Assembly (NCBI GenBank): GCA_001557505.1
Contig: LSAX01000011.1
Coordinates: forward strand, 1,736,001 to 1,800,000
DNA from: Reticulascus tulasneorum
Taxonomy: Eukaryota > Ascomycota > Sordariomycetes > Glomerellales > Reticulascaceae
Reading direction: 5' to 3'
DNA: 64,000 bases
Made by a program: the position numbers and the translations under genes. Below are positions 34,365 to 47,393 of this stretch, piece after piece; the first letter of the stretch is position 1; each line of letters opens with the position of its first letter. The notes under the pieces were generated by a model, which was given only the letters and a program-made list of their open reading frames with translations, had not been told where the DNA came from and made no database searches.

Positions 34365-36903
34365 GGCTGCGATTGGTGAGAATGGAGTCAAACCGGTGGT
34401 CAGGCAAAGCGTTGAACAAGTGAGTTGTGAGCGGCTATTATGTGAATGATGGGAGAAATGTGAGCCGAAGAATCTGCGACTTAAGGAGGGAAGTATGTCG
34501 TGTAAAGCACAATTGTATCGTTGTGAATGCGTTTGACTCTGTCTTGAGCTAGCGATGAACTGCTTGATCATTCTCAGCGTCGGAATGACCTAGAAGTAAC
34601 AAGACGGGAAGGCCATGATCACAGGTATACTAGAAATGCAGGAATTAACAACGAATGACGGATTGTTGAGAGTACAAGTAGGAAGCTTCAATGGCAGGTG
34701 TTCGTGAATTCACGGCCGCTTACCAGCAATTGCCATCGGGACTGACGCCCTTGCTTTGTCATCTGGAGATTCGGACGGTGTCCCAGCGCTGGGGGGCCGG
34801 GACTTTGAACCATAAATCCGGGGTGGTTGGGGCACCAAACTACAGCTTACCTACAGTGTTGGCCCTTTTGGGGTTGTGATGTACCAGACGGCCAGGGCAA
34901 TGAACCGCAAACCGATAGCTCCGAAGAGATTAGAGCCGCTCGCTATCTATGTAGAACGGTTATAAGTTAGGTACGGTATCTGACTGTGCTACGTAAGCTG
35001 CTTGAAGGCATATGCAGTTCTTGTGCTATATACGGATCAAAGAAAATGGTGCGACTCGCCTTGCAAGATGCCAACTGCTGGGGCCTTCCTTCAAGAGAAA
35101 CACTACAATCTTCACCGATTGAACACTGCCAGTGTACTAATTGGTTAGCACCTTGTTAGCGGGCCGCAGTGGACGAATCAGGCGGTCCACCAATGCCATG
35201 CCCTCCTTGCAATGGCTGGTGCACCGCACTGCCATGAAGCTGACGTTCTCATACTACTAATCTCTACGTAGTAGCCTTCACTGAGAGACGGTTGGGGAGG
35301 CTGAGAGCTGTCAGCGCGGATACCAGTGACCCGAGCAAATACCCGATCACAACCTGCATGATGGAAAGACAGAAGCAGCACTGAAAGTGTTCCTATGATG
35401 GAGATATCCCAACGAGCTCAATAGTATTAGATGGCGCAACGTAGGGGGACATGTGGGTGATAGAAAACTTGGTGCAGATGAAGTCCGCACTGGATAATTA
35501 TCTCAGTTCAATTTTCCACCAGACCTCTGTAGGGTACATAACATATTCTGTGTGTGAATATCTATAAATATTCTCGAATAGATATGTAGTGTCTCAAGTG
35601 TCATTAAGAATGGACCCCTAATTGGACTCCCAAGCTGTCATGTCGACGGTTTTCCATGTCGCCTCCTTTAAAGCACCGAACCATCCTTATTGCAAGGGGA
35701 ACTTAGATTCTCCTCTCCCCAACAAAGTCTCTCGTACTTTCCCCTAGGGAAGATCGAGATAAGTGGCTTTTTGCATGCAGAGCAAGTTACCAGGTTTCCG
35801 GGGATGAAGACGGACGGACCAATTGGTCGCACAAAAGATCAGATCACGGCCTTTCACGGGAAGTAAAGATGACCATGTTAGTCCGTGGATTTAGGATGCT
35901 GTCTCATCACCTTTGATATTAGAATGCTCGACTCGTGATCTCGATGTCGGGGCCCATCTAATATCATGGCTTCGTCCCAAGAAAATGCTTGCTTCTCGAA
36001 TCAATGTACCTCTACGCAGCACATGCCTCGGGGCAGCGATTTCTTCAAGGAGATAACCTAGCAACTTAGCACTCTTGGCGCTGCTGCAGTGCTTAAATTG
36101 GTATCTTGAGTGGTGGGGTGACCCTGGAAAGGGAAACGCCCACTCTGGGCTACTGGAAAGTACCTGGAAGTCCCTGTAAGGTCCCCCCTTTCGCTCCCAG
36201 ACGGGAAGCCCCCACCGATGGCGCAAGATTGCGACACGGGTGGTACTTAGCCTTGTTAGACTTTGGACGCGTTCGCAGGGCCCAAGGCCGCTCGTATTCC
36301 ACCGTCGAACCGAATCCAGCTTCCAATCAGTGGGTAAGAAGGTACCTATCCTGGCCGGGTTCGCCTAAGGTGGTAGGTGTGCTTTTCACTGCCATGGAGG
36401 ATCCAATCTTTCGATGGAGAGCGCCCCAGTGATCCTTTTTTCCCCATCCCTTCCCTTTCATACGGCGGGCTTACTTAGCCATTCAACCACACGGACAATC
36501 CTGCGTACCACAGCCACCGGCAAGGGAAAAAAGGGTCAATCTTTAACATTGAGCACTTGTCACGACCCGGCGAACTTCCGACAACCATCTTTTCATCCAT
36601 CTTTGGAGATAGTTCACCCATCACCCCCCACCCTCTCTCTCCATCTCTCTCCTTCCCCCCCCCCCCCCCTCCCACTTCGGACACGAACCCTGTTTGATGG
36701 GACGAGACGACACGGCCAATCCCTTCGTCCCGACCTCCTTCCACCGCGAGCTTCGTGTCACTAGCACCACGCTTCCCGCGACACCATCGACGTCAACATC
36801 CTCTGCAGCCTCGTCTCCCGCTCCGCGACCGAATTGAACCACGTTTGATCCAGAGACTTTTAGGGTGGTGTCGAGGGCCACCCACCCGAAAAACAGAGGA
36901 GCC
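34365..36903. other. Divergent intergenic region
   Basis: It lies between the glycosylase (-) and Anp1 (+). The last 450 bases are pyrimidine-rich and include a 15-C run (36655-36669), as is common upstream of strongly expressed fungal genes. I see no coding sequence or RNA gene in the remainder. Confidence 0.5.
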
Positions 36904-38372
<1,469 letters not shown>

Positions 38373-39527
38373 ACCTTCCGCCATTCCGAGCTTCCATTCT
38401 CTTCACCTGTACGACATATTTCACCCGGACTGGTCCGTGGAACTCAGCTTGTGCCTCAAGGGAACACAGCATTATATGAGGATTCATGATAACACACACA
38501 AACGCATCGAGAATGTCGGCTGAGACAGGGGGCTTGTCCTTCGCATTGTCGAGGACAACGTGTTCTACTTTTGCATGACTACACCATTTAACTATTTGGA
38601 CTAGCAATCCGTTCTGGACCATGAGAGCACCCATCATCTCTCATGGCCCCACCACCACGCTTTCACAACATACCGGGCCTCAGAATTTTACTGTTCCCTT
38701 TTGGCCGGCATTTGGAACTTCGGATCGTCCATCTGAGATACTCGCAGCTACGGAGAAGGGGCGATTTGGGCAGCATGAAAGCGAACCACACCACTGAATT
38801 GAGGGATGTTTTCGCTGTAATAATAGACTTTGGTTATTTTACTTGTTGAGCATAAGGGAGGAAGGAAACCACCCGTTGTCAAAGAAGGACCATCTGAACA
38901 CCTCGGGTCTGAATTGTGATGGATGATGCATTACAAAAAAGATTGGGGGATCGATTTTGGTGAGATCATCAGTGGATATCTGTGTGTGTCTGTTCGGTAT
39001 CCTATGGTATTAGGGAACTCCGGAGTTCGAAGAGGCGTAATTTATACTTTGATTTTTCTTTCAAGATGCATTGAAATCTAACTTTGATACCCTGCTGTAG
39101 GTGACAACGTGCCATGGGAACCGGGAAGACCAGGCAATCTATCTAGGGTTTGGCTCCGTAGACAAGACTCTTAGGAGACAGGTCTATGAAATTGTTGCTA
39201 CACTTCATGTCTTCACTTTATGTCTACACTCCATGTTAGCACTCAGACGCCCAGCAACCAGTAGCACAATATTCCGCTCCTCACTCATTAGCAGATAAGT
39301 GTCACCACTTGTCCAAATATCCCGAGTCAGTTTCGATCAAAATCAAGCTGAAAGACGCAGGATATGCATAAGTAGGTTGGCAGGAGAGGGATTCCATTGG
39401 GGAAAAGCCCAAAGTCTATACATAGGATACACAAGCAGCCATTCCGTCCGCCCTCTTCTAGATGCCACAACCTGCCAGCGACGTACATCGCAGCTAATAC
39501 TACACAGAGCCACACACTGCGCACACT
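38373..39527. other. Convergent intergenic region
   Basis: It lies between the 3' ends of anp1 and qcr7. It is longer than usual for a convergent pair, but I see no coding sequence or RNA gene. Confidence 0.5.
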
Positions 39528-40053
39528 CTAGTGCTTCGACTTCTTGATGACTTCAATGGAGTTCAAGGTCTTCTCCTCCTCCAGCTCGGCCCTGATCTCG
39601 TCGATAATTGGCGACAGGTACGGAACATCCTGTTGGCATGGTCAGCGTCTCTACTTCTCTTGTCCAATCGTGGGCAATGATCGAATGCGCGAAAGGGGGT
39701 GATTACTTCTTCGGGCTTCGTCCAATCCTCCTTGGGCAGCAGCTTGTGCTGGTAACTGCACTGCACTGCGCGTCGAATACGGTAGATGCGGTCGTAGCTT
39801 TGCTTCGCGGAGAGGCGCTTCAGGGCGGTCTGGACAGCAGGGCTCTCCTCCTCGATCAAGTCGTCATGTCTAAACAGCAATTCAGGGTCAGAATGCGCCT
39901 CAATTGGCCCCGAGGTGGCGAGGATCCGTACCTCAATCCCATCTGCCGGTAGCCAGCTGTGGTGGCGTAGCGGGTGGCCATGGGCATCAATATGCTCTTC
40001 AGCCATGGCCGCTTGAAAATGCCCTCGGCAATACGCTGTGCCAGATCTGCCAT
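39528..40053 (-). CDS. qcr7: Ubiquinol-cytochrome c reductase subunit 7 (14 kDa)
   Basis: Three exons (39932-40053, 39707-39869, 39528-39629) give 128 residues. Conserved Qcr7 features: the middle AGYRQMGLRHDDLIEEESPAVQ, KRLSAKQSYDRIYRIRRAVQ, LLPKEDWTKPEEDVPYL and the C-terminal helix IIDEIRAELEEEK. Qcr7 sits on the matrix side of complex III, beside cytochrome b, and is needed for assembly of the bc1 complex. The protein is soluble and has no cleavable presequence in yeast; here the first 30 residues are mildly basic. Length is normal for the family, and both introns (62 and 77 bp) have standard borders. Confidence 0.95.
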
Positions 40054-41323
40054 CGTGCACCGTTCTGTGTTCGGAGTCGGTGGCGGGGGTTTGAATTGGG
40101 TGTTCTGGTTAATTCCCTCGGAGTCGTAGGTTCGGGAGTCGAAAAGTCATGGAGCTATTCGGAACGAGATTTGAAGTCACGTGGCCTGCGAGCAGATCAC
40201 GTGAGCCGCTAATTGAGTTTGGGGAGTCTTGCTTGCCTCATTGGCTGATGTGACGGCCTGGGGCATCGATGAGGTCAGAGGGCCGGAAAGCAAGGAGCTG
40301 CTTGTGATAGCACTGTGCTACTGTACGAAATACCCTCCACTGATAGATTCGGAAGTGCTGGAGCTCAAAATGCGCTATAAATGCGCCCTGAGTAAACTAT
40401 TTACGTCTATTTACGTAGCTGAAGCGTCGAAGCTCTCAATGCCAATTACGTCTTTCGGTGAGATCAAACCATCCTCCTGCAATGTTAAATTCCCTACCTT
40501 CAAGATTCCCTGGATTATTTGCGTCATTTTCAGGCGCTGATCGTTTCTTGCTCCAGGACCAGGCCTCGGTAGCCACGGGGGGCGGCTGTACTGCTACATA
40601 ATTAGAGACAGCACAGTAATCGGTGGCTTTCTCACCCCCCCCCCCCCCCCCAACAGCTTTGGTTCCGGCGGGCTTCAAAAAGCAAGACCCGCAGCAACTC
40701 TGGATTTGCTCTCGTGCGTGTGCCTTTTGAAGACTAGTTGAACTCACACTCCACCTCGGCGCCTCACTGACACCCCCAAGCAGCTGCGCTTGCACTCCCC
40801 CTCCGTCTTGTCCTTGAATATTCCGAGCTGCCGCACTACCAACAGCATCATAGTCCAACTGCTGCAATCCCCGCAAGCTAATGTCCTGCGACAATCGCTA
40901 GTATCGCAGTGTCGCGGCGGCGTGGGAGAACTTCCCCGCATACCGGGAGACCTGGGATACCGACTTCCAAGGAACGACCGAACGGACGATTACTTTTGAC
41001 CACGAGCTTGTCTGGTCCTACTCGAAGCATCTGCAAACCATTGGGCTTTGTACGCAGACGGAGCAAACAGCTACTTAGGAGCCAGGCTTGACCTGCTCTG
41101 ATATTCTGTCAATCACCGATACATAAGACCGGGAAGGAGTTGGAAGGGGATTGACCCACGAGGAACGCAGCGAACATCCCCAAGAGCAATACCACCGTCG
41201 CCGTCAGACTATGGGCCCCATCCAACCTCGACATACCCAAACTACCGCAGCTCAAGATCCCACCACCCAGCAAGTCTCCCGTCCCAAGCGGTAGCCACCG
41301 CCCAACGTTCCGAGGGAGTTGCC
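40054..41323. other. Divergent intergenic region with 17-C run
   Basis: It lies between qcr7 (-) and the NAD+ carrier (+). It has a run of 17 C at 40635-40651. I see no gene. Confidence 0.5.
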
Positions 41324-42562
41324 ATGTCCGACTCGCAGACAGCCCTCTCCCCCTTGGAGAGATGGGCTGTTCACGCTTCGGACACGCAGTTCAACGCGCT
41401 GTCTGGAGCCATCGGCGGGTTCACCTCCGGCGTCGTGACCTGTCCGCTGGATGTGATAAAGACGAAGTTGCAAGCGCAAGGAGGATTTAACCCAATCTCT
41501 AAGGGTAGACATGTGGGACATCCGAAACTCTACGACGGGCTTGTTGGCACGGCAAAGGTTATCTGGCGGGAGGAGGGCGTTAGAGGCATGTACAGAGGCT
41601 TAGGCCCGATAGTGTTGGGCTATCTTCCTACTTGGGCTGTCTGGTTCACCGTCTACAACAAAAGCAAGGATTGGCTAAGGGAATATCACGGTAAGTGGAA
41701 GGAAGCCCAGCAAATCACGGCGCTGTCACTATCAGGGTGGTCGCATTCACTAACGCAAGATTGTCCACCAGAAAATACCTTTGTGGTTAACTTTTGGTCA
41801 TCAATCATCGCCGGCGCCAGCAGCACAATCGTCACCAACCCGATCTGGGTCATCAAGACCCGTCTTATGTCCCAAAGTGTGGCCCATCATCCTGGCCAAC
41901 ACTATGCACAATTCCCAAAGTCCGCAAATACGCCGACGTCAAGGCCGCATATCCATTCGTCGTGGCACTACTCGTCCACAATAGATGCCTTCCGGAAGAT
42001 GTATACATCCGAAGGCGTCCTCTCCTTTTATTCCGGTCTAAGTCCCGCGCTATTGGGTCTTTCTCATGTAGCTGTACAATTTCCTGCTTATGAGTACCTG
42101 AAAACGAGGTTCACAGGCCAAGGAATGGGTGCACCTCCAGCTGACGGCGAATCCCATTGGCTGGGTGTCCTATCCGCTTCGATAATATCGAAGATTCTCG
42201 CCAGCAGCGCAACCTACCCTCACGAGGTTATACGGACACGGCTGCAAACACAACGGAGGCCTGTGGCAGGGCAAGAATATCTCCAAGGTCTCGGGGTCAA
42301 ACCGAGCTCAGATTCGGAGGGCAAAGTACAGCAGCGACCAATACCGAGATATAGGGGGGTAGTCATGACATTCCGTACAATCTTACGAGAGGAGGGCTGG
42401 AGGGCCTTCTATGCCGGCATGGGCACCAACATGATGCGTGCAGTGCCCGCCGCAACAGTGACGATGCTGACATACGAGTATGTCATGAAGGAACTAAGCC
42501 TAGCCAGGATAGAGGGGCGGAGGAAACTGCATTTACAGGAAGGGCTGCCGGCGAACATATGA
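41324..42562 (+). CDS. yia6: Mitochondrial NAD+ carrier (Yia6/Ndt1-like, SLC25)
   Basis: Exons 41324-41690 and 41772-42562 give 385 residues. The 81-bp intron (GTAAGT..CCACCAG) is in frame and stop-free. Removing it joins EYHG to ENTFVVNFW, the normal spacing between carrier repeats. The three mitochondrial-carrier signatures are CPLDVIKTKLQAQ, NPIWVIKTRLM and YPHEVIRTRLQTQ. The features RGLGPIVLGYLPTWAVWFTVY and SGLSPALLGLSHVAVQFPAYE place it in the pyrimidine nucleotide/NAD+/FAD/folate subfamily, closest to yeast Yia6, which imports NAD+ into the matrix. Six membrane helices are expected. A Flx1-type FAD carrier is the main alternative but usually lacks the PIW form of repeat 2. Confidence 0.85.
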   Translation: MSDSQTALSPLERWAVHASDTQFNALSGAIGGFTSGVVTCPLDVIKTKLQAQGGFNPISKGRHVGHPKLYDGLVGTAKVIWREEGVRGMYRGLGPIVLGYLPTWAVWFTVYNKSKDWLREYHGKWKEAQQITALSLSGWSHSLTQDCPPENTFVVNFWSSIIAGASSTIVTNPIWVIKTRLMSQSVAHHPGQHYAQFPKSANTPTSRPHIHSSWHYSSTIDAFRKMYTSEGVLSFYSGLSPALLGLSHVAVQFPAYEYLKTRFTGQGMGAPPADGESHWLGVLSASIISKILASSATYPHEVIRTRLQTQRRPVAGQEYLQGLGVKPSSDSEGKVQQRPIPRYRGVVMTFRTILREEGWRAFYAGMGTNMMRAVPAATVTMLTYEYVMKELSLARIEGRRKLHLQEGLPANI

Positions 42563-42989
42563 AATTACGGAGCCCATGAAATGGGGGTACATATGATGGG
42601 GGAGAGAGCAACATCACGAGGATGAAGCGTCAAGGGCGAGTAGGAGATGAAGAGACAAGAAACCGGGTGTAGAAGGTTTCCGGATACCCTGATCTTCGGT
42701 GTAGGTATAGACAAGGTCGATTCAGGTCACAATGGCAACACTCGGATCCAAGTTTTGAGGATTGTTTGCGTCTTCGGTTCTGCATCATTCTTTAACAGCA
42801 TATGGGAGAGTTAGGGTCGCCAGAGCATATCTTGGTGTTGAAGGGGTAAACGATACAGGAACTGTATTTAAGAGATCAAGTAATCAACTATTTGAAATTC
42901 ATACGCCTTTCCAGACCATGCTCCGTTGTTTTACATGAGTTTTAATACAAACAAATGTCTAGACCGTCCCACAACTCTGTTTGTTCTCA

Positions 42990-43333
42990 TTAAGAAGATC
43001 CCCCGTCCGGCCTTGGTGGCGGATGGCTCTGTTCGCGGGAATTTTTCTACAGAATCAGTATTTCTTGATTGATTGTAGATTATGAGAGCAACTTACTGCT
43101 TGATCTCGTGCGGATCGGATCGAGGACCGCGTATAACTACGGTAACAGTCTCGCTCAATACTCGATGCTTTCCGCGTCTTGGGGCGACTTACACGAGAAG
43201 AATGCAGGCCATGGTAAACGCAGCCAGTGGGGTGGTTATTGTCTGGATAAATCATTAGTCCATAAAACTTGCTTCCATGCTCTCCAGATTGATTATAATG
43301 TACTCTCGGGGTGATATTTCCTCTTGGTGCCAT
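42990..43333 (-). CDS. 58-residue single-pass membrane microprotein (new model)
   Basis: Four small exons (43304-43333, 43193-43242, 43097-43136, 42990-43046; 30, 50, 40 and 57 nt) join in phase to give 58 residues. The start is a Met-Ala-Pro-Arg segment, then TITTPLAAFTMACILLVYTRSS, a single membrane-spanning stretch followed by Arg-rich residues (RSSIRSARDQ) and a Ser/Pro/Asp tail ending GGSS. Intron 1 has a GACTAATGA branch point just before its TTATCCAG acceptor; introns 2 and 3 have GTAAGT donors. The layout resembles short uncharacterised fungal proteins of mitochondria, but that is inference. It ends 427 bp from the carrier gene, with which it is convergent. The first donor, GTACAT, is the weakest link. 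Confidence 0.6.
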
Positions 43334-43915
43334 TTCTATTGCTTTTTTGTTGAGAGGTCGAATGTTGCTTTGTGTAGGAAGAATAATGGGCTGATTTCAA
43401 AGTACAGACAGGTAAGGTACCAGGTAGGCATGGTGTAGTATGCGTTTATGCATGTAATGAGGTAGATGCTTCTACACTAACACCTCCATCTGACTGCACG
43501 AGCGCAATGCAATTTCATGTAATAATTTACTGAGCTTGCCTATCTGCTCTTGATGGCATGCGTCTTGCATCTTTCTATTATTGCTTCCCCCATGTAGCTT
43601 GTTAACGTTGTATGGCTTAGTTATCGCGGTTGTGTTTTATCTAGGCTTTCGACATAGGACAGACACTCTGCACTGTACGGCCAAAGACGCCGTTCAATAT
43701 TGTTTCTGATCATGATCTTGGAAACAACAGAGGCGTTATCAGAAATGCCCGGCTGACAATCTCTTTCACACGTATCAGCCGCTGGCCTCTGGCTTTTAAG
43801 ATCGTCGAATGCGACCTGCGACGTATCTCGGTTGATTTCCATCAGAGTTATACATGCTATTCAGTTGCTTATTTCACTGAGTATCCGGTCGATCATCTAC
43901 TGATTAAACTTGGCA
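43334..43915. other. Divergent intergenic region
   Basis: It lies between the microprotein (-) and the HET gene (+). A GGTACCAGGTAGG motif occurs near 43416. No coding sequence is supported. Confidence 0.45.
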
Positions 43916-45796
43916 ATGTGGCTCATTCACACACCAACCCTTCAATTAAGGTTCTTCACGGAACCCAACGAACAATATGCTATCCTTTCTCATACATGGG
44001 GTGATGATGAGGTATCTTTTCAGGAAATGCAAGCTGGGAACCTCGATCTGGTAAAGTCCAGAGCAGGCTACCAGAAGATTGAAATGACTTGTCGTCTGGC
44101 CCTTCGAGCTGACCTGTTATATGCGTGGGTCGATACATGCTGCATCAACAAGACCTCTAGTGCGGAGTTGTCCGAAGCTATCAACTCCATGTACCGATGG
44201 TATGAGTTATCAACAGTCTGTTACGCGTTTCTTGAGGATCTGGGACCTGAAACACCACTATCTGGAAACTTTGAGGACGGGCTACTGGGTATGGCTGGCT
44301 GTAAATGGTTCACCAGAGGCTGGACGCTTCAAGAGTTGATTGCGCCAAAGACGGTCATGTTTTATGATTCAGCATGGGTGGCTAGAGCATCAAAATCTGG
44401 CGAGCTCGAAAGGATTTCACAGATTACAGGGATAAACAAGAGCGTGCTAGAAGGCAAACGGGAGCTGTCTTCTGTCCCTGTTGGCAGGAGAATGTCTTGG
44501 GCTGCACGCCGTCAGACAACGCGGGTTGAAGATCTAGCCTATTGCCTGCTGGGCATCTTCGACATCAGTATGCCCATGTTATACGGAGAAGGCAAGAAAG
44601 CCTTCATGCGACTCCAGCTTGAAATTGCAAAAGAATCGAGCGACTTGTCACTCTTCGCATGGACATCAGAGTCAACCGATCCAGAGCGCTCCCAAGCGTT
44701 CCGAGGAATGTTTGCCCGTTCACCCTGCGAGTTTCAATCATGTGCGAATATTCAGCGCCACTGGAATTACATCCCTAATGAAACAGATTTTACCGTGAGG
44801 AATACAGGTTTGAGAATCGAAGCGACGCTCACTTCGCACGAGACAAACGATGATCTGGAACACATTCTTGATCTAGGGCATCGGGACTCTGACCATTCTA
44901 ATAGTAGGAATAATACCATTGGCATCGCGCTGCTCAAAACCTTGGAAGGTTTTGTCCGATCTCGTCCGTTTCTTCTGATCCACCAATCCAACATTTTTGG
45001 AGATCGCGACTTCTACAGCTGGGGTGTTAAAGCCGGCACAGAACCGAGCTCCGCACACAATGATGTTCGATCTCTAACTATCCTTCGGGATGTCAGCACT
45101 TCAGAGTCCGATCGACTAGCTTGGTCCAGGCTTGAGGCTGCCATATATGTCAGAATCGGCTTTGGCGAGACGGCAGTGCGCTGGAAGCACAGCCAGAGCA
45201 TAAAGCCCATACCAGTCCCGGAATCTCACTGGGATGCTGGAAGCGCTGTATTTCTGACAAGGGAACCCGCTTTGTTTGGTCGATATTTGATGTTTTCTCT
45301 GGAAACAGACCACTCAGGCGGCGCCACCAATGAGTTCCTATTGGCATGTGGGCTGAGCCCAGCCCACTGGCTTAATCAAGATCCGGGCCAAAACCAAGAT
45401 GAGCTGCAACCCTGGGCAATTGTCTTGAACTTGGCCCAGGAAATTGGCCGCGAGGCTGTCGACGTGATCCACATGGAAAGGAGAATCCAGGCTGTACTAG
45501 AGCAGCTGGACAAGCTGTTCTTGCCTATCGTTCTTGGGCCCCATAGTGACCCGGACGAGAAACGGCGCAGGATCAAGACCAAAGTGGCCGGGATCGGCCT
45601 ACCAAACTTACAATTGTGGGACCTGGGCTCACCGTTGGGAAAGCTGCAGGTCATCGTGAGCATCGCTCGCGTGCGACGGGGCCGTGCTCAAGCTTTTGAA
45701 GTCCAGCTCTCTTTTAATGGCCAGTCTGCAGACCCCAACCCTCTCGCGGGAACTGGTCAAATACCACACAGATTCGGAAAGGGAGTCGCAGGCTGA
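43916..45796 (+). CDS. HET-domain protein (heterokaryon-incompatibility type)
   Basis: This is a single exon of 626 residues from the ATG at 43916. The HET domain occupies about residues 20-160. It starts with YAILSHTWGDDEVSFQEM, continues with LLYAWVDTCCINKTSSAELSEAI and MYRWYELSTVCYAFLED, and ends with WFTRGWTLQELIAPKTVMFYD. A second conserved block, SWAARRQTTRVEDLAYCLLGIFD and PMLYGEGKKAFMRLQ, is the region that follows HET in many such proteins. The remaining about 350 residues lack repeats such as WD40 or ankyrin. HET proteins trigger cell death when unlike strains fuse; the role of this one is unknown. It has no signal peptide and no introns, and is often variable between strains. Confidence 0.9.
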   Translation: MWLIHTPTLQLRFFTEPNEQYAILSHTWGDDEVSFQEMQAGNLDLVKSRAGYQKIEMTCRLALRADLLYAWVDTCCINKTSSAELSEAINSMYRWYELSTVCYAFLEDLGPETPLSGNFEDGLLGMAGCKWFTRGWTLQELIAPKTVMFYDSAWVARASKSGELERISQITGINKSVLEGKRELSSVPVGRRMSWAARRQTTRVEDLAYCLLGIFDISMPMLYGEGKKAFMRLQLEIAKESSDLSLFAWTSESTDPERSQAFRGMFARSPCEFQSCANIQRHWNYIPNETDFTVRNTGLRIEATLTSHETNDDLEHILDLGHRDSDHSNSRNNTIGIALLKTLEGFVRSRPFLLIHQSNIFGDRDFYSWGVKAGTEPSSAHNDVRSLTILRDVSTSESDRLAWSRLEAAIYVRIGFGETAVRWKHSQSIKPIPVPESHWDAGSAVFLTREPALFGRYLMFSLETDHSGGATNEFLLACGLSPAHWLNQDPGQNQDELQPWAIVLNLAQEIGREAVDVIHMERRIQAVLEQLDKLFLPIVLGPHSDPDEKRRRIKTKVAGIGLPNLQLWDLGSPLGKLQVIVSIARVRRGRAQAFEVQLSFNGQSADPNPLAGTGQIPHRFGKGVAG

Positions 45797-46582
45797 GAAC
45801 AGGAAGTACTGGATATCCAAGAAGCATCAAGAGGGATGGCCGATGACCGGTCGGCCAGATACTTGGGGCATTTGGTTTCGGGTCCTGCCTTACTGAGCTC
45901 TGTTTTACACAAGTCAAGGCAAATTCCGCGAGTGTTTGCGCTGCAACTTAGCCTGCTGCAAGTCCATGTATTTTTTGAGCTGGAAAGGGGTTGGGCCTGG
46001 AGTTGGCTTGGGGACTACAGATACTTCGACGCACTCAAACCACTAATTACTTCTACATCTCCTTTAAGTAGTGTGCATGAGGTATGAACAGCACACGAAC
46101 GCATACAGATACGCAGTAAGAATGGTATGGGCTCCTCGGAAATTGGACACCACTCACGCAGAGGAATCGTATAATTGAATAAGCTTGTCAACTACGGACT
46201 AGTCTTTATTAAGATACTCCAGGATATCGGAGTTAAGTCAGCCACCTCACATACCAACCTCGTTTAATGTCCCCACACAAGCTGCGATCGGAGGGCCGTG
46301 CCACTGGACGCACAATCATCACGGCAAAAAGCTTGGGGTACTTGGCTGTGCCGCATCGCCTCAAACCCTCCTGGGCCTTGGTGAAGCTCCGACAATGGCG
46401 GCCTGTGATTGGCCAGCCGCCCATGGACGACTTGCCTACCTCTTCAAGTTCCGTATCACTTCACTTCTGCAAGCCTGGCACCAGCTTCATCATCTCAACA
46501 ACCTCTATCCATCAGCGCAAGATCAAATCTCAAGTCGCACTGCATCCGCGATCCGGTTTATATCATAATCTTTGTCATCATC
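45797..46582. other. Intergenic region between HET gene and peroxiredoxin
   Basis: It holds the HET 3' UTR and the promoter of the peroxiredoxin gene. No further gene is seen. Confidence 0.5.
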
Positions 46583-47393
46583 ATGCCTGTCGAGCTTCGA
46601 AAGCGCAAAGCTCCCGAGCCTGCCCCGGCGCCGGTACCTAAGAAGACCACCAAAGTCGCGAAAGTGGCTGCCAAGGTCAAGGAGGCTGTTATTGGTAAGC
46701 CCGCGAAGGCTGCCGAGGCCAATGGCTCTGCCAAAGCCGCAAAAGCCGCCCAAGGCGAGGTTATCACCCTCGAGGGATTCGGCGGCGAGGTCGAGACCAA
46801 TGATGGCGAGAAGACTACCCTGAAGGCTCTTGTTGATGCAAGCAAGGCCGGTGTGGTTCTCTTTACGTATCCCAAAGCTTCTACTCCTGGCTGCAAGTAC
46901 CCCCGAGTCTCTCGTCATCCAATTCCCGGACAGACAACCGGTCAAAATAGGCCATGCTAACTCGCCACTGTGATTTATAGGTACCACACAGGCCTGCCTC
47001 TTCCGCGACTCCTATGAGCCGCTCACGAAGACTGGATTTTCCATCTACGGCCTCTCTACCGATTCGCCCAAGGCTAACACGACCTTCAAGGAGAAGCAGA
47101 ATTTGCCCTACCCTCTCCTCTGCGACCCCGATGCCACCCTTATCGCTGCCATTGGCTTCAAGAAGGCTCCCAAGGGAACCACACGTGGTGTCTTCGTTGT
47201 CGACAAAGGTGGATTGGTCCTCGCTCTCGAACCTGGCGGTCCTGCCGCAACTGTTGAAGTTGTCAAGAAGCTGGTTGAAGGTGCCGATACCAAGGCCGAG
47301 CCCGATGCTGCCGAGTCGCTGCCCGCAAACGGCGAGGCCAAGGAAGAGGCCCCGGCTTCTGAAGAGCCAGCACCTGAAATAAAGGCTGCTTAA
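46583..47393 (+). CDS. dot5: Nuclear PrxQ/BCP-type peroxiredoxin (Dot5-like)
   Basis: Exons 46583-46892 and 46981-47393 give 240 residues. The first about 55 residues are Lys/Ala/Pro-rich (ELRKRKAPEPAP, KKTTKVAKVAAKVK), like a nuclear-localisation leader. The catalytic motif YPKASTPGCTTQACLFRD carries the peroxidatic Cys and a resolving Cys five residues on, the atypical 2-Cys arrangement of PrxQ. A Pro/Glu-rich tail follows the domain. Yeast Dot5 is a nuclear thioredoxin peroxidase that affects telomeric silencing. The only intron that gives this frame begins GCAAGT rather than GT (46893-46980), so it is a GC-AG intron; it splits the codon of the peroxidatic Cys (T|GT). Using the nearby GTACCC as donor would break the frame. 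Confidence 0.88.

Noticed and set aside
36414..36764. Plus-strand frame before anp1
   Set aside because: It is the translation of a pyrimidine-rich promoter tract with a C run; repeated Ser/Pro only.
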